From the NCBI GenBank assembly GCA_001247695.2, contig LGRX02034684.1, positions 31,040-95,039 of the forward strand: a stretch of 64,000 nt of DNA, in the 5' to 3' direction. Below the pieces are notes generated by a model, which saw nothing but the letters and a program-made list of their open reading frames with translations, had not been told where the DNA came from and did not search any database. The stretch is from Cymbomonas tetramitiformis. Taxonomy: Eukaryota; Chlorophyta; Pyramimonadophyceae; Pyramimonadales; Pyramimonadaceae. Numbering within the stretch: the first letter of the stretch is position 1; the number at the start of each line of letters is the position of its first letter. A program made the position numbers and the translations under genes. This document shows positions 40,140 to 49,300 of the stretch, piece by piece.

Positions 40140-42183
40140 AGTGGTTCGGCTTCTGTCCACGCTGCAGCAGCTACAGCGGCAGAGGCCCCCAGGCTATGTC
40201 CTGGAGAACGTTTCTCCGTTGTCGCACAGACCCGGAACCAAGATCAGGGACGAAGTGTTCCCGTACATTGCCAGCGTCATTGGCCGACCAGTGTCCTTTG
40301 ATGCAGCACAAGCAGGCGCCTACGCACACCGTTTGAGGGCGTACTGGAGTAACCTGTTCCAGAACCACCAGTTTCGCTCTGTGATGGGCAAGGTGGCGAG
40401 GCCAGAAGGGCGAGTTGTATCGTCAATCCTATGCAAGGGCTGGCAGCCCAGACCGGTGGTAAGGACAGACCGCGCACCCCATTATGTGGTGAACGTGGTG
40501 GGAGAACCGTTGAGGACCCTTCCCACCATCATGGCAACGCAAGGGTCGAGAGCATTCAGACTAGCGAGAATGGGCACCGTGGTGCGCACTGCCGATGAGG
40601 ACACTGAGGAGGAATCCCGAGAAGTGAACCTCGACGAGAAAGCGCGAGCCATGGGCTACAGCGCAAGTGAACTACGCATGGCTGATGGCCTGAACGACGT
40701 AGAATTGGCAAGTATTCTGGGCCTGGCCATGGATCGCAGGGCTATGGAACTGTTGATGGCGGTCGCAGAAGCAAGCAGGAAGGGACTTCCTCACAGCGAG
40801 GAGTCCCCAGTGGCGGAGAATTCCCCAGGACAGCCTATCGCTGTAGACAACAACTGGGCAGACCACGCGAGGTCGGACCTTCAGCAGAGGCAAGCTTTGC
40901 TGGCGGAATGGGTTGGAAATTCGAACGCATACACTCAGCAGGTGGCGAAGACTATGAGCCACCGCGACTGGGAAGAGAAGCTGCAGACAATGTGCTCACA
41001 AGGGCAGAAAGGTGCAGAAGGAATTGGTGCTCAGCGACAGAAGGCTGGAACCAAGAAGAAGAAGAAGGAGTGGCAGCTCTACGCCATTGAACAGTATCGT
41101 CAGAGGCACAAGGGTTACTTCGTGAAGGAGGGCGCAACTCCACCAGCACGCGCTGAGATGCCTGCTTGGAGTCCGCCTGGTGAAGATAAAGAGATGAGAG
41201 TTCCTAGGCTGGCATGTACCACCAGATTTGTAGACTTGATGGCCAGTGTTGCTGAGCAGCAGGCTGACCGCGATAAGCATCGAGACATACATGACGATGC
41301 GTGGTGCCTCAGATGGCTGAAGTCCAGTGGCAGCGTGAAATTGCCAGAGGATGAAGTCCGTCGAGTGAAGAGGCGCGCAGCACGTCACCGATGGGATGAG
41401 GCCACGGATGAGATCTACATGATCACACTGTCGGGCAAGGAGGTGAGGATACCCAAGCCTACTGACCGTCTTACATTGGTCAAGGAGTACCACCCCAGGA
41501 CTGGCCATTGGGGAATAAGGCGCACGCAGCATCTCTTGTGGCAGCGACACTGGTGGTCCGACCTGAAGAAGGACGTGGAGGCAGTGGTCACTCAGTGTGA
41601 GACCTGCCAGCGTGTGAAGACTCACTACGCGAGGGAGGAGGCATGCTTGTCCCCTCTTGAGATCGTGTCATTCATGTATCGTTGGTCATTGGACCTGGCA
41701 TGGCCGTCAAGAAGGGAAACAAGGTCTGGTAACAACAGGGTGCTCATCATGACCGAGCACTACACCAGATTTATAGTCTGTGTGCCTATCCGCAACAAGG
41801 AGGCAAGCACTATTGCGGCAGCATTTCGCAGTCATGTGCTAGCCGTCTTCGGTGCGCCAGCTGAGTGCTTGGTGGACGGGGGCAAAGAGTTCGAGGGTGA
41901 GTTCGAGCAGCTATGCAGAGACTGTCTGATAGACAGGAGGGTCACCTCACCAGACTCGCCAGAAGGCAATGGTCTCACCGAGCGTGTGGTGCGCACGATG
42001 AAGTTTTGTTTTAAGAAGATCGCTTTGGAGAAGGGCCTCGACTATGAGTGGGATGAGCAACTCTGGCCACTCGTGCTGAGCTACAATGCAGCACGCCAAG
42101 AGTCCACAGGAGTGGCGCCGTTTACCTTGCTTGCTGTTTGCCCAAGAGGCAGTGGTGCCGCCAGATCTGAAGCAGGCGCCTAG
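39967..42183 (+). CDS. Pol: rest of the DNMT3/DRM-like cytosine methyltransferase, then integrase
   Basis: The useful reading begins near 40110, in the +1 frame relative to the RT ORF. L-E-N-V (motif VI, 40201-40212), then P-V-S-F-D-A ... H-R-L-R-A-Y-W-S-N-L (motif VIII) and a C-terminal A-R-A-M-G-Y ... L-A-S-I-L-G-L-A-M-D region (motifs IX-X) complete the methyltransferase. Spacing and wording resemble DNMT3/DRM more than DNMT1/CMT. Integrase follows: H-x5-H, C-E-T-C zinc finger (41500-41620), then the D,D,E core with Asp at 41692-41694, Asp at 41875-41877 and Glu at 41980-41982. The frame fails at a CTTG tandem duplication (42126-42133) at the integrase C-terminus. Confidence 0.88.
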   Translation: MGAYPMIYMTRQAPISYEQGLFKDVSGSWCAGFHARISLLLERSRGGLDGRHSKLFYEVVRLLSTLQQLQRQRPPGYVLENVSPLSHRPGTKIRDEVFPYIASVIGRPVSFDAAQAGAYAHRLRAYWSNLFQNHQFRSVMGKVARPEGRVVSSILCKGWQPRPVVRTDRAPHYVVNVVGEPLRTLPTIMATQGSRAFRLARMGTVVRTADEDTEEESREVNLDEKARAMGYSASELRMADGLNDVELASILGLAMDRRAMELLMAVAEASRKGLPHSEESPVAENSPGQPIAVDNNWADHARSDLQQRQALLAEWVGNSNAYTQQVAKTMSHRDWEEKLQTMCSQGQKGAEGIGAQRQKAGTKKKKKEWQLYAIEQYRQRHKGYFVKEGATPPARAEMPAWSPPGEDKEMRVPRLACTTRFVDLMASVAEQQADRDKHRDIHDDAWCLRWLKSSGSVKLPEDEVRRVKRRAARHRWDEATDEIYMITLSGKEVRIPKPTDRLTLVKEYHPRTGHWGIRRTQHLLWQRHWWSDLKKDVEAVVTQCETCQRVKTHYAREEACLSPLEIVSFMYRWSLDLAWPSRRETRSGNNRVLIMTEHYTRFIVCVPIRNKEASTIAAAFRSHVLAVFGAPAECLVDGGKEFEGEFEQLCRDCLIDRRVTSPDSPEGNGLTERVVRTMKFCFKKIALEKGLDYEWDEQLWPLVLSYNAARQESTGVAPFTLLAVCPRGSGAARSEAGA

Positions 42184-43837
42184 CATGGATTTCAGTCCAG
42201 AGGTCAGTGATGACAAGGACACCCGGGTCAAGGACCTCCTCCTGAGAGGACAGGTAGTGAGGCGGTTGATGGTGCATGCTGGCTGCAGTCTGGAGATTGC
42301 GCAGCATCGTGATACATTACATTATGAAGGAAGAAGGGGTGGGGGCTACGAGCCCAAGCCACACCAGTTTAAGGTGGGGGACTTCGTCTACATCAGACAG
42401 AAGCCTCGCAGTGGCATGGAAGTCGCCACCAAGTCCGCCATCCTGAAGCTGGTCAAGATACAGCGAGATGGTGTTGTGGTGCTTGAGGACGCCACCGAGT
42501 TAAGAGAGAAGAGCACTGTTCAGAGCATTGCGCCGTGTCACCTGCAGGTGAAGGACCAGTATGACTGTAGTGCAGCCGTGCCCAGTAGACATCTTGCATG
42601 TGAAGTGTGCAGGAAGTCTGATGGAGAGGCAGAGATGTTGTTGTGCGACGCGTGCAACAAGGGGTACCATTTGTGGTGTCTCACCCCAGCACTGGATGAA
42701 GTACCAGAAGGCGAGTGGCTATGTCCTAGGTGCTCAAGCACGAGGATGCAAGCTGCTAACGCTGAGGTGCAGACCCAGGAAACCAAGGGCTCTTGTGTCC
42801 TGGAGGACAGGCTGGGGATGAAGGAGCAGCAATTGAACGAGAAGCTGTCCTCAGACATGCGCCTGCTGCCAGCAGACGTGGGTCCCCGTCGTGTGGTGAA
42901 GGGAGATAAGTTCCAGCCATGGCATGCTATCTCGTCAAGAGAGATGATGCTGGAAGAGAAGGACTTGTTCCTCTACATGCCAGATCAGGTGGATTGGGGC
43001 AGACAGGACAAGCTCTCAGAGGCTGTGAAGATCTTCATGCCTGGGCACTGGAATGAAGGACATCGCACCGTGCTGAGCAAGAAGTACCGAGAACAGAAAG
43101 CAATGGCAAGGCAACTGAGGGATGCACCTCTCGTGCCTGCCTTGGCTGAGGAAGAGGTTGAAAACCGAGGAGAATTAAGACATATGACCAGAGCCCCGGT
43201 GCGCGAGGCCAGCACGCTGCAGTGGGGGCTTGAGCTGGTCATCACGGTGCCTTCCGAGGTGAGGCGCTTGGCGACAGAGGTGGACTGGAAGTCCATCGAT
43301 GGCGTTTGGGACCCATGGGCAGGTACTGGGGTCATCAGTGAAGTGATGGTGGAGCAATGGCCACAGTTGAGATTTATGAACAATGACTGGAACCCTCAGC
43401 TGGGTTGGTCTGAGGCGCGTGATGCACTTCAGCCAGGTAACTATCGCATATGGAAGGAGAAGTATGGCGTCTGTGATGCCGTGGTGACCTCTCCCTGGTT
43501 TGCAGCGCTGGATATCGCATTTCCATTGGCAGTTATGGCCAGCCGCGTGGTGGCATGTGTGCATGTTCCCTCTTACTATTTGACAGATATGACTGAGAGC
43601 AGAGCCGCGTACTTCACACGATTGAGTCAGTCTGGACGCCTGCATGTGATTGTACATCTGGAACATGGACCTATTGGCCGCAGGTGTATGTGGGTCTTGG
43701 TGTTTAAGAACCCTTTGGTCAGAGCGAGAATGTTACAAGGTGGAGAAGGTGAAGGCATTGGTATGTTCACTTTCAGTTTGGGCAAGTTCATGGCAAATGG
43801 TGATACGACCCAGTATGCTGAACAAGCCCATATTTGA
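42086..43837 (+). CDS. Pol end: integrase C-terminal domain, PHD finger, second methyltransferase-like domain
   Basis: It continues the integrase (F-A-Q-E-A-V-V-P-P-D) after the 4-base CTTG duplication. A small SH3-like integrase C-terminal domain (F-K-V-G-D-F-V-Y-I) comes next. A complete PHD finger of the C4-H-C3 type follows (42599-42738: C-E-V-C, C-D-A-C, H-x2-C, C-P-R-C), a known reader of histone H3 tails in other proteins. The last 230 residues contain D-P-W-A-G-T-G (SAM motif I, 43309-43329) and T-S-P-W-F (motif IV-like, 43487-43501), the arrangement of non-permuted amino-methyltransferases. The catalytic motif is an atypical S-P-W-F instead of (D/N/S)PP(Y/F), so activity is uncertain. 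Confidence 0.82.
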   Translation: MQHAKSPQEWRRLPCLLFAQEAVVPPDLKQAPSMDFSPEVSDDKDTRVKDLLLRGQVVRRLMVHAGCSLEIAQHRDTLHYEGRRGGGYEPKPHQFKVGDFVYIRQKPRSGMEVATKSAILKLVKIQRDGVVVLEDATELREKSTVQSIAPCHLQVKDQYDCSAAVPSRHLACEVCRKSDGEAEMLLCDACNKGYHLWCLTPALDEVPEGEWLCPRCSSTRMQAANAEVQTQETKGSCVLEDRLGMKEQQLNEKLSSDMRLLPADVGPRRVVKGDKFQPWHAISSREMMLEEKDLFLYMPDQVDWGRQDKLSEAVKIFMPGHWNEGHRTVLSKKYREQKAMARQLRDAPLVPALAEEEVENRGELRHMTRAPVREASTLQWGLELVITVPSEVRRLATEVDWKSIDGVWDPWAGTGVISEVMVEQWPQLRFMNNDWNPQLGWSEARDALQPGNYRIWKEKYGVCDAVVTSPWFAALDIAFPLAVMASRVVACVHVPSYYLTDMTESRAAYFTRLSQSGRLHVIVHLEHGPIGRRCMWVLVFKNPLVRARMLQGGEGEGIGMFTFSLGKFMANGDTTQYAEQAHI

Positions 43838-43873
43838 GTCTGTGCTATTGCAGGCAGCAACTACAAATGGCGG

Positions 43874-44094
43874 ATGTTGGAAATTTGGGCTTGCATGTAA
43901 GAGCTTAGTATACGATCTCAGAATATCAGAATTTCAAAAATTTTGTAGCTCTACGATCTTGTGTTGTGTTAAGATTGCCTGGATAATTACCGACACGAGT
44001 GAATGTTAAAGACGAGTTTATGTTTACCCGCGAGTGTTGAGATTGCTCGGGTCTGGCAGTATTCGTCCCATCATATGCACGCGATTGCGACAGC
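43874..44094 (+). repeat. Direct repeat X, left of the 3' LTR
   Basis: 221 bases starting GATGTTGGAAATTTGGGC and ending TTGCGACAGC recur immediately right of the LTR (44620-44840) with a handful of differences. X lies after the last ORF and directly before the LTR, where a polypurine tract would be expected but none is seen. Confidence 0.85.
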
Positions 44095-44619
44095 TGTAAC
44101 AAACGCCGGCTTCCCATGGTACCGTGCCGGGTTTGTCCAGCTGGTGACAGGCGTGACAGATATGACAAGTATGACAGACCTCGCGTAAGATGATCGCTCG
44201 AGAAGTTTAGACCTGCCAGAGAAGATATGGTCATTATCGGGTGACCAAGAAGTGATAAGATGATATGACAGTTACTACTTTGCCACTGACGTGTCAGTCA
44301 GAATGTGGTAAACGGTAACATTGTTAAAGCTGGCATGGAATAGTGACTTTCCATTGGCTAGATGAAGATTTCAGGGCGGAAGCCTGTTACAGTTTTGGGA
44401 GATGTGACAGAGAATTGAGATATAAGTAACCTCTGACCACAGGTCAAGGCTAGTGGACTCATTATTGTTTTGCCTTCGCAAGTGCTAGGTGGCTGTTCGC
44501 GTGCCAGTGCTAGACCGCTAAAACAGTTCTGCTCACAGTTTTGTACAATAATTCGTACTTTTGGTTATTATACCGATCTTTTGATGAATATATTTTACTG
44601 CTGTTTTTATTCTTTTACA
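44095..44619 (+). repeat. Right LTR-like repeat of the gypsy element
   Basis: TGTAACAAAC ... TTTTACA, 525 bases, the partner of 20999-21523. It is flanked on both sides by copies of repeat X. Confidence 0.85.
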
Positions 44620-44840
44620 GGATGTTGGAAATTTGGGCTTGCATATAAGAGCTTAGTATACGATCTCAGAATATCAGAATTTCAACAATTTTGTAGCTCT
44701 ACGATCTTGTGCTATGTTAAGATTGCCTGGATAATTACCGACACGAGTGAATGTTAAAGACGAGTTTATGTTTACCCGCGAGTGTTGAGATTGCTCGGGT
44801 CTGGCAGTATTCGTCCCATCATATGCACGCGTTTGCGACA
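44620..44840 (+). repeat. Direct repeat X, right of the 3' LTR
   Basis: Second copy of X. It runs straight into the right terminal inverted repeat at 44841, so X was probably the inner flank of that DNA transposon. Confidence 0.85.
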
Positions 44841-45031
44841 GAGTGTCACTGTAACAGTAAGCAGTCACGCAACGGCATCGGCAGCGGCAATGGTGTCCGC
44901 GATGTCGATGTGTTCACCGTATGCTGCCGGCGACGTTCATTGCGGTCACTGTGTCGCTCTCTCTCACGCGATAGACGCACGTATGCAGTCATCATGTGTC
45001 ATCAAAAAAGTTAGACAAGTTCCCCGCGCCC
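44841..45031 (-). repeat. Right arm of the long terminal inverted repeat (partner 19580-19790)
   Basis: The reverse complement of the left arm: starts GAGTGTCACTGTAACAG, ends CCCCGCGCCC, then GTA as on the other side. Confidence 0.8.
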
Positions 45032-45597
45032 GTACCCTGTCCCTACTTATTATTGACACGCCCCGAAAAGGTGATCGGTGGGTCGATGTTCCTCGTACTC
45101 CCAAAAAATCAATCATTGATGCGTGCATTCCCGGCCGGTGCACTGCGTGTGGAATTACAAAAAATAATAATACGACAAATCCAGAAGTGCCACAAACCAA
45201 GGACTCCCGTCAGACAGGAATCAGGGTCCAACGACCCGACTGCCGACCCCAGCCTTCTGCATGCGGGCACATGCCCCTCGTGCCAAAGGACTGAGGCCCG
45301 CAAATACTATAATTACCCTAAAGAGTACAGACTATGGACCTAAAATGCTAAGCTAGGGCTGAAACCTTCAAAAAGCATAATTACCCGCTCCAGCACAGAG
45401 TCAGGCATGACAGCAATAACAAAGCCATCACCTAGCAAAGCCTACTGAACAATGCCTAGATGAGAAGCAGCATGAGGCAGCTTCGCAGCCCCCCATCGAA
45501 GGATAACTGTAGCCACCTCTCATCACAACGGTCGGCACTGAACAGGCACAGGTCCTAGTCTCCTCTACCTACACTCTAATGAGCCGACTGCCCCTCT
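45032..45597. other. Flank between the inverted repeat and the copia element
   Basis: No convincing gene. A plus-strand stretch near 45130-45290 reads C-T-A-C-G-I-T-K and may be the end of a decayed transposase-like frame, but it is too short to assign. CCTCT at 45593-45597 is the left copy of a probable copia target duplication. Confidence 0.4.
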
Positions 45598-45853
45598 ACT
45601 AGAATGTCCTAGTGACACAGTGAAAACGCTGAACGCCGTAGGGTTTGAGCGAGGCAATCGGGTATATCAAAAGATAGAAATGAATACACGACTCTCGGGC
45701 TATCTAAGCTCTGAGGCCGTCACTAGGCAATCATATCGTGTGTCACAGTCTAAGCTACCGAAGTCGAACTACTGAGTACAGGTAGGAAGTCACTGTACTG
45801 TCACTGTCACTGTCATACGTCATACGTGATACTGAACTACTGAATCTCAGCAC
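45598..45853 (-). repeat. 3' LTR of the copia element
   Basis: Matches 54258-54513 except for one seen difference (CTCGGG versus CTCAGG). Contains a short CACTGT repeat run and CATACGTCATACGTGATAC. Confidence 0.88.
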
Positions 45854-45854
45854 A

Positions 45855-45872
45855 CCACCTCGGCTGAGGTGG
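45855..45872 (-). promoter_or_regulatory. Hairpin-embedded polypurine tract of the copia element
   Basis: On the minus strand CCACCTC-AGCC-GAGGTGG forms a perfect stem, followed by TG and the LTR start TGCTGAG. The purine-rich arm GAGGTGGTG is in the position of the plus-strand primer. Confidence 0.65.
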
Positions 45873-46395
45873 CACAAGAATGTGAAACAGGTAGCTAATG
45901 CAAACTAAGAGGTCCCCGTCCACGGATCAGAACAACATCAACCAAAGGGCCGACCTGCCGCCATCCCCGCTTCCGGCTAACCCTCTAAACCGAATGCTAA
46001 AGTACTAGTATATGCATGCCAACTAGGTGGACTGCCACAAGGATATGAAAATAGCAACTGGTCTCTGCCAGATCTCGCTCCCCGATAGATACTCTCATCT
46101 GATGCTGCTCAGCTCGACGGTCAACCAGTACTCGAGGTCATAGAAGATGTCAAAGAGGTACAGGATGTAGTCAAAGGCCAGAATCCAGTCAGATGTGCTT
46201 AAGGTCAGAGTAGAGCTGTCGGTGTCTAAGGTCTCATAGGGCAGGTCATAGGTACCAGTCTGTCCACGAACACAAAGTCCAGTCCAGAAGGGCACCACGT
46301 CAAAGGGCATCAATCCAGTCAGACCAGAAAGACCCCTTGCCCGACCGCTGCCGGCTCATAGGCCTGCAGCTCAGCCGGACAGAGGACCAGAGAAC
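45873..46395 (-). other. 3' untranslated region of the copia element
   Basis: About 520 bases between the pol stop and the polypurine hairpin. No ORF or repeat of note. Confidence 0.6.
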
Positions 46396-49300
46396 CTAGG
46401 AGTCACCCGCACCACTGGGGTGCGGGCGGATCACGTCCATGAAGGACTCGATCATGCTGATGATCACCCGCACCTTGTCCTTGAGCCCAGGAAGAGGTTT
46501 GGTGAAGATATCAGCCAGGTTGAGTAAAGTGTTGATGTAAACAGGCACTAGGTACCCAGCACACACCCACCCCCGAAAGCAGTGAAAACGGATCAACACA
46601 TGCTTAATCTTGGTGGATAGCATGACATTCCTCAGAATGGAGGAGGCCGCCTGGTTGTCAATCATGACAGCCACCGGGAGCTCCAGCCTGGGAATGAAGG
46701 GTCCAGAGGTACCATACATGCCAGACCGCTGAGAGTGGTACTCCCGCGGACCGTCCTCGTAGCCCGTGCCATCATATGGTACCGGCACGGCGTGAGGCAG
46801 GGCATACAGGCTGCTGTCAGGAACAGGCTCAGCCTCCCGGTAGTGTAGGGGGGAGGCGGGGCCCATCTGACCATGACCCATAGCATGATTCTCGAAGAAC
46901 GTGGCCGCCCTCTGCATCCAAGAAGTGTCAGCTGCAGGGAAGGCCGTAGACAGAGCCAGAGCAGACACACCCGGCTCCTGCTGCGTAATTCTGATAAATC
47001 CGAACATCTCCACAATCATATGGATAGCAGACATGGCCCGCTGCCCAACCACAGAGGCGGCCACATACTCAGATCCAGTGGAGGACATCTCAGCATCAGT
47101 CTGGCGGGCACATACCCAATGAAGGACCATGCCGTTGAGGAATACAATGCCTCCCGAGTAGGAGAGACACCCGTTGAGTTTGTCACGAGCATGGTCAGCA
47201 TCTGAATACACCTGTATTGTGAGCACAGAAAGCGGTGCACTGGGGTAAGCATAACGGATACGGTAGTGCCGTGTGAAGTATAGATACTGAGCCACTCTCT
47301 GAAGCGCCTCCCAGGCCTGAGCCGAGGGGCATGAGGAGAACTGTGCCAGATATATGACCGAGTAATAGATATCTGGCCTGGTGCACCGTGCAATCCACAG
47401 CAGGGACCCAAGCAGCGAGAGATACGGGGTGACAAGGGTGAGATCAGGGTGCTCCGGCTTCTGGATAACGAGGTTCACATCCATCGGATTGTGATAGGTT
47501 TTGGCCGGAAGCTTGAACTTGGACATGAGCTCCTTGATCTGCCTGGTTTGGGACAATGCAATGCCCCACCGATCATAGTCAACCGCAAGCTGCAGGACGG
47601 CTGTCATACGGCCAAGATTCTTGCTCTTGAATGCCGCCTGGAAAGCTGCCCAGAAAGCCTGGTGGAAGGCATCATCACATGTCAGCCCGAAGTCATCCAC
47701 GTAGACAGCCACGAAGGCCACGAACACAGAGGTCACAATATAGTATAGGCACGGGTCATATGTGGACTGGGTGAAGTGCATTCCCTGATAGGTGAAGGAC
47801 TTCATGAATTTGTTGGCCAGCTTTTGCCAGGAAGCACCAGCCGTCCGTAGCCCGTAGAGAGCATAGAGCAGCTTGGCATAGCCATATCTGCCCTTATACA
47901 TATACCCAGAGGGGAACCGCACATATATAGGAACCTCCAGACGGGCATGAACAAAGGCCTGACTGACGTCAAAGTGATAGACCATAACCCCCATACCAGC
48001 AAAGATAATAGACAGGATGAAGAGAAGGCGGAAGGTGGGCAGGTCTGCTACCGTGCATGCGGTCTCAGCTTGGGTGTAGCCCCAGTGCCATGTGGCAGCC
48101 ACGGCCATCCGAGCTTTATGAATTTGGACGGGCGGTAGACCATCCCGTGGCTTCCAGGGCTTATTCAGCACAAAGATGGTGCTGGTGGCGATCTCACCGT
48201 CGGGTAGCACCTCCACCGGTTCTATCTTACCCTGGTCAATCAGAGGCTGCACCTCCCCACCGGTAATAGCCTCCTCCCACTGAGCCCCATCAGGCATAGA
48301 CAGTGCCTGGCGGTACCCACCCGGCAGTGGCAGATCAGGAGCTGCAGTGTGGTACAGGCGCTCGGCGAGGTCAGCAGAGATATGACAGAAGCTGAGTGTG
48401 CCGCTGGCTGGCAATGTACCGACCGTGTCCTCTGGTGGGACCACATAGTGCGGAAGGAGCCACTGGTCCTGCTCCGGGTGGTCGGAGAAGGGAAGGTGGC
48501 AAGCACTGTGGGTATCAGGGAACACCACCAGACTGGCACGGAGGTCCATGGCATAGGCACGTGGGGCAGTCACATCACCGTAGGCCATAGGCCGGAAGAG
48601 CACCCCATAGGACCTGGACCGCCTCATGTCCGTGGACACAATGAGTGCCGGATACAGCGGATCACCGCGGGCCTCCTGAGCCTTAGCCAGAGTCCAGAGC
48701 GGGTAGTGTTGATTGACACAGTCAATGACCCTGCGGCGGTCCAGCCAGTGGACCAAGTCAAACCAAGCAGTGCCCGCAGGGTCAGCCATGACATACTGCT
48801 GGGCGGTGGTCCAGAAAGTGTCTGCTGAACCAGTGTCAAGCAACTGCACGGTGGCATAGGTCTCACCGTCCCGGGTGTCATAATAGGCAGCCACGGAATG
48901 GACTGTCACCACCATGTCAGTGGTGTAGTCCCTCCACGGCTCCGGCCTGTCACTGGGCACGGGTGCGGAGTGCTGCTCGTCGGGAGCGGGGGCAGGGAAC
49001 GATGACATCACCTGCCCGAACTCTGAGTAGTTTCTGATGAAGTCTGGCCGGCCCTCGGAGACAACTTTGTTTCTCTCCAGGTCCAGTACCTTGTAGGCCG
49101 AGGACCTGAGGCTGATGCCCACAAACCGCCCCTGCCAGGCCCGGGGGGTCCGCTTCTTGGAGACCCCCGGATGGCGGGCCCGCATCTGCTGAGCATCCAT
49201 GGCCACAGTGCACAGGGTGCCGAATATCTCGATACGGGAGTAGGTAAAGTGATAGCCCATAAGGTGATAGAATGGCACCACGGCGTCCCGCCCATGAGGC

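Larger units (their letters stand above)
20999..44619 (+). mobile_element. Ty3/gypsy-type retroelement of about 23.6 kb with two methyltransferase domains
   Basis: 525-bp direct repeats (20999-21523 and 44095-44619, both TG...CA) enclose a leader with hairpins, gag, protease, a membrane segment, RT-RNase H, a cytosine methyltransferase, integrase with its C-terminal domain, a PHD finger and a second methyltransferase-like domain. A 6.1-kb foreign element sits at 26935-33062. No recognisable primer-binding site follows the left repeat, no polypurine tract precedes the right one, and no 5-bp target duplication is visible, so the exact ends are less certain than the content. Several frame changes in pol suggest recent decay. 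Confidence 0.75.
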
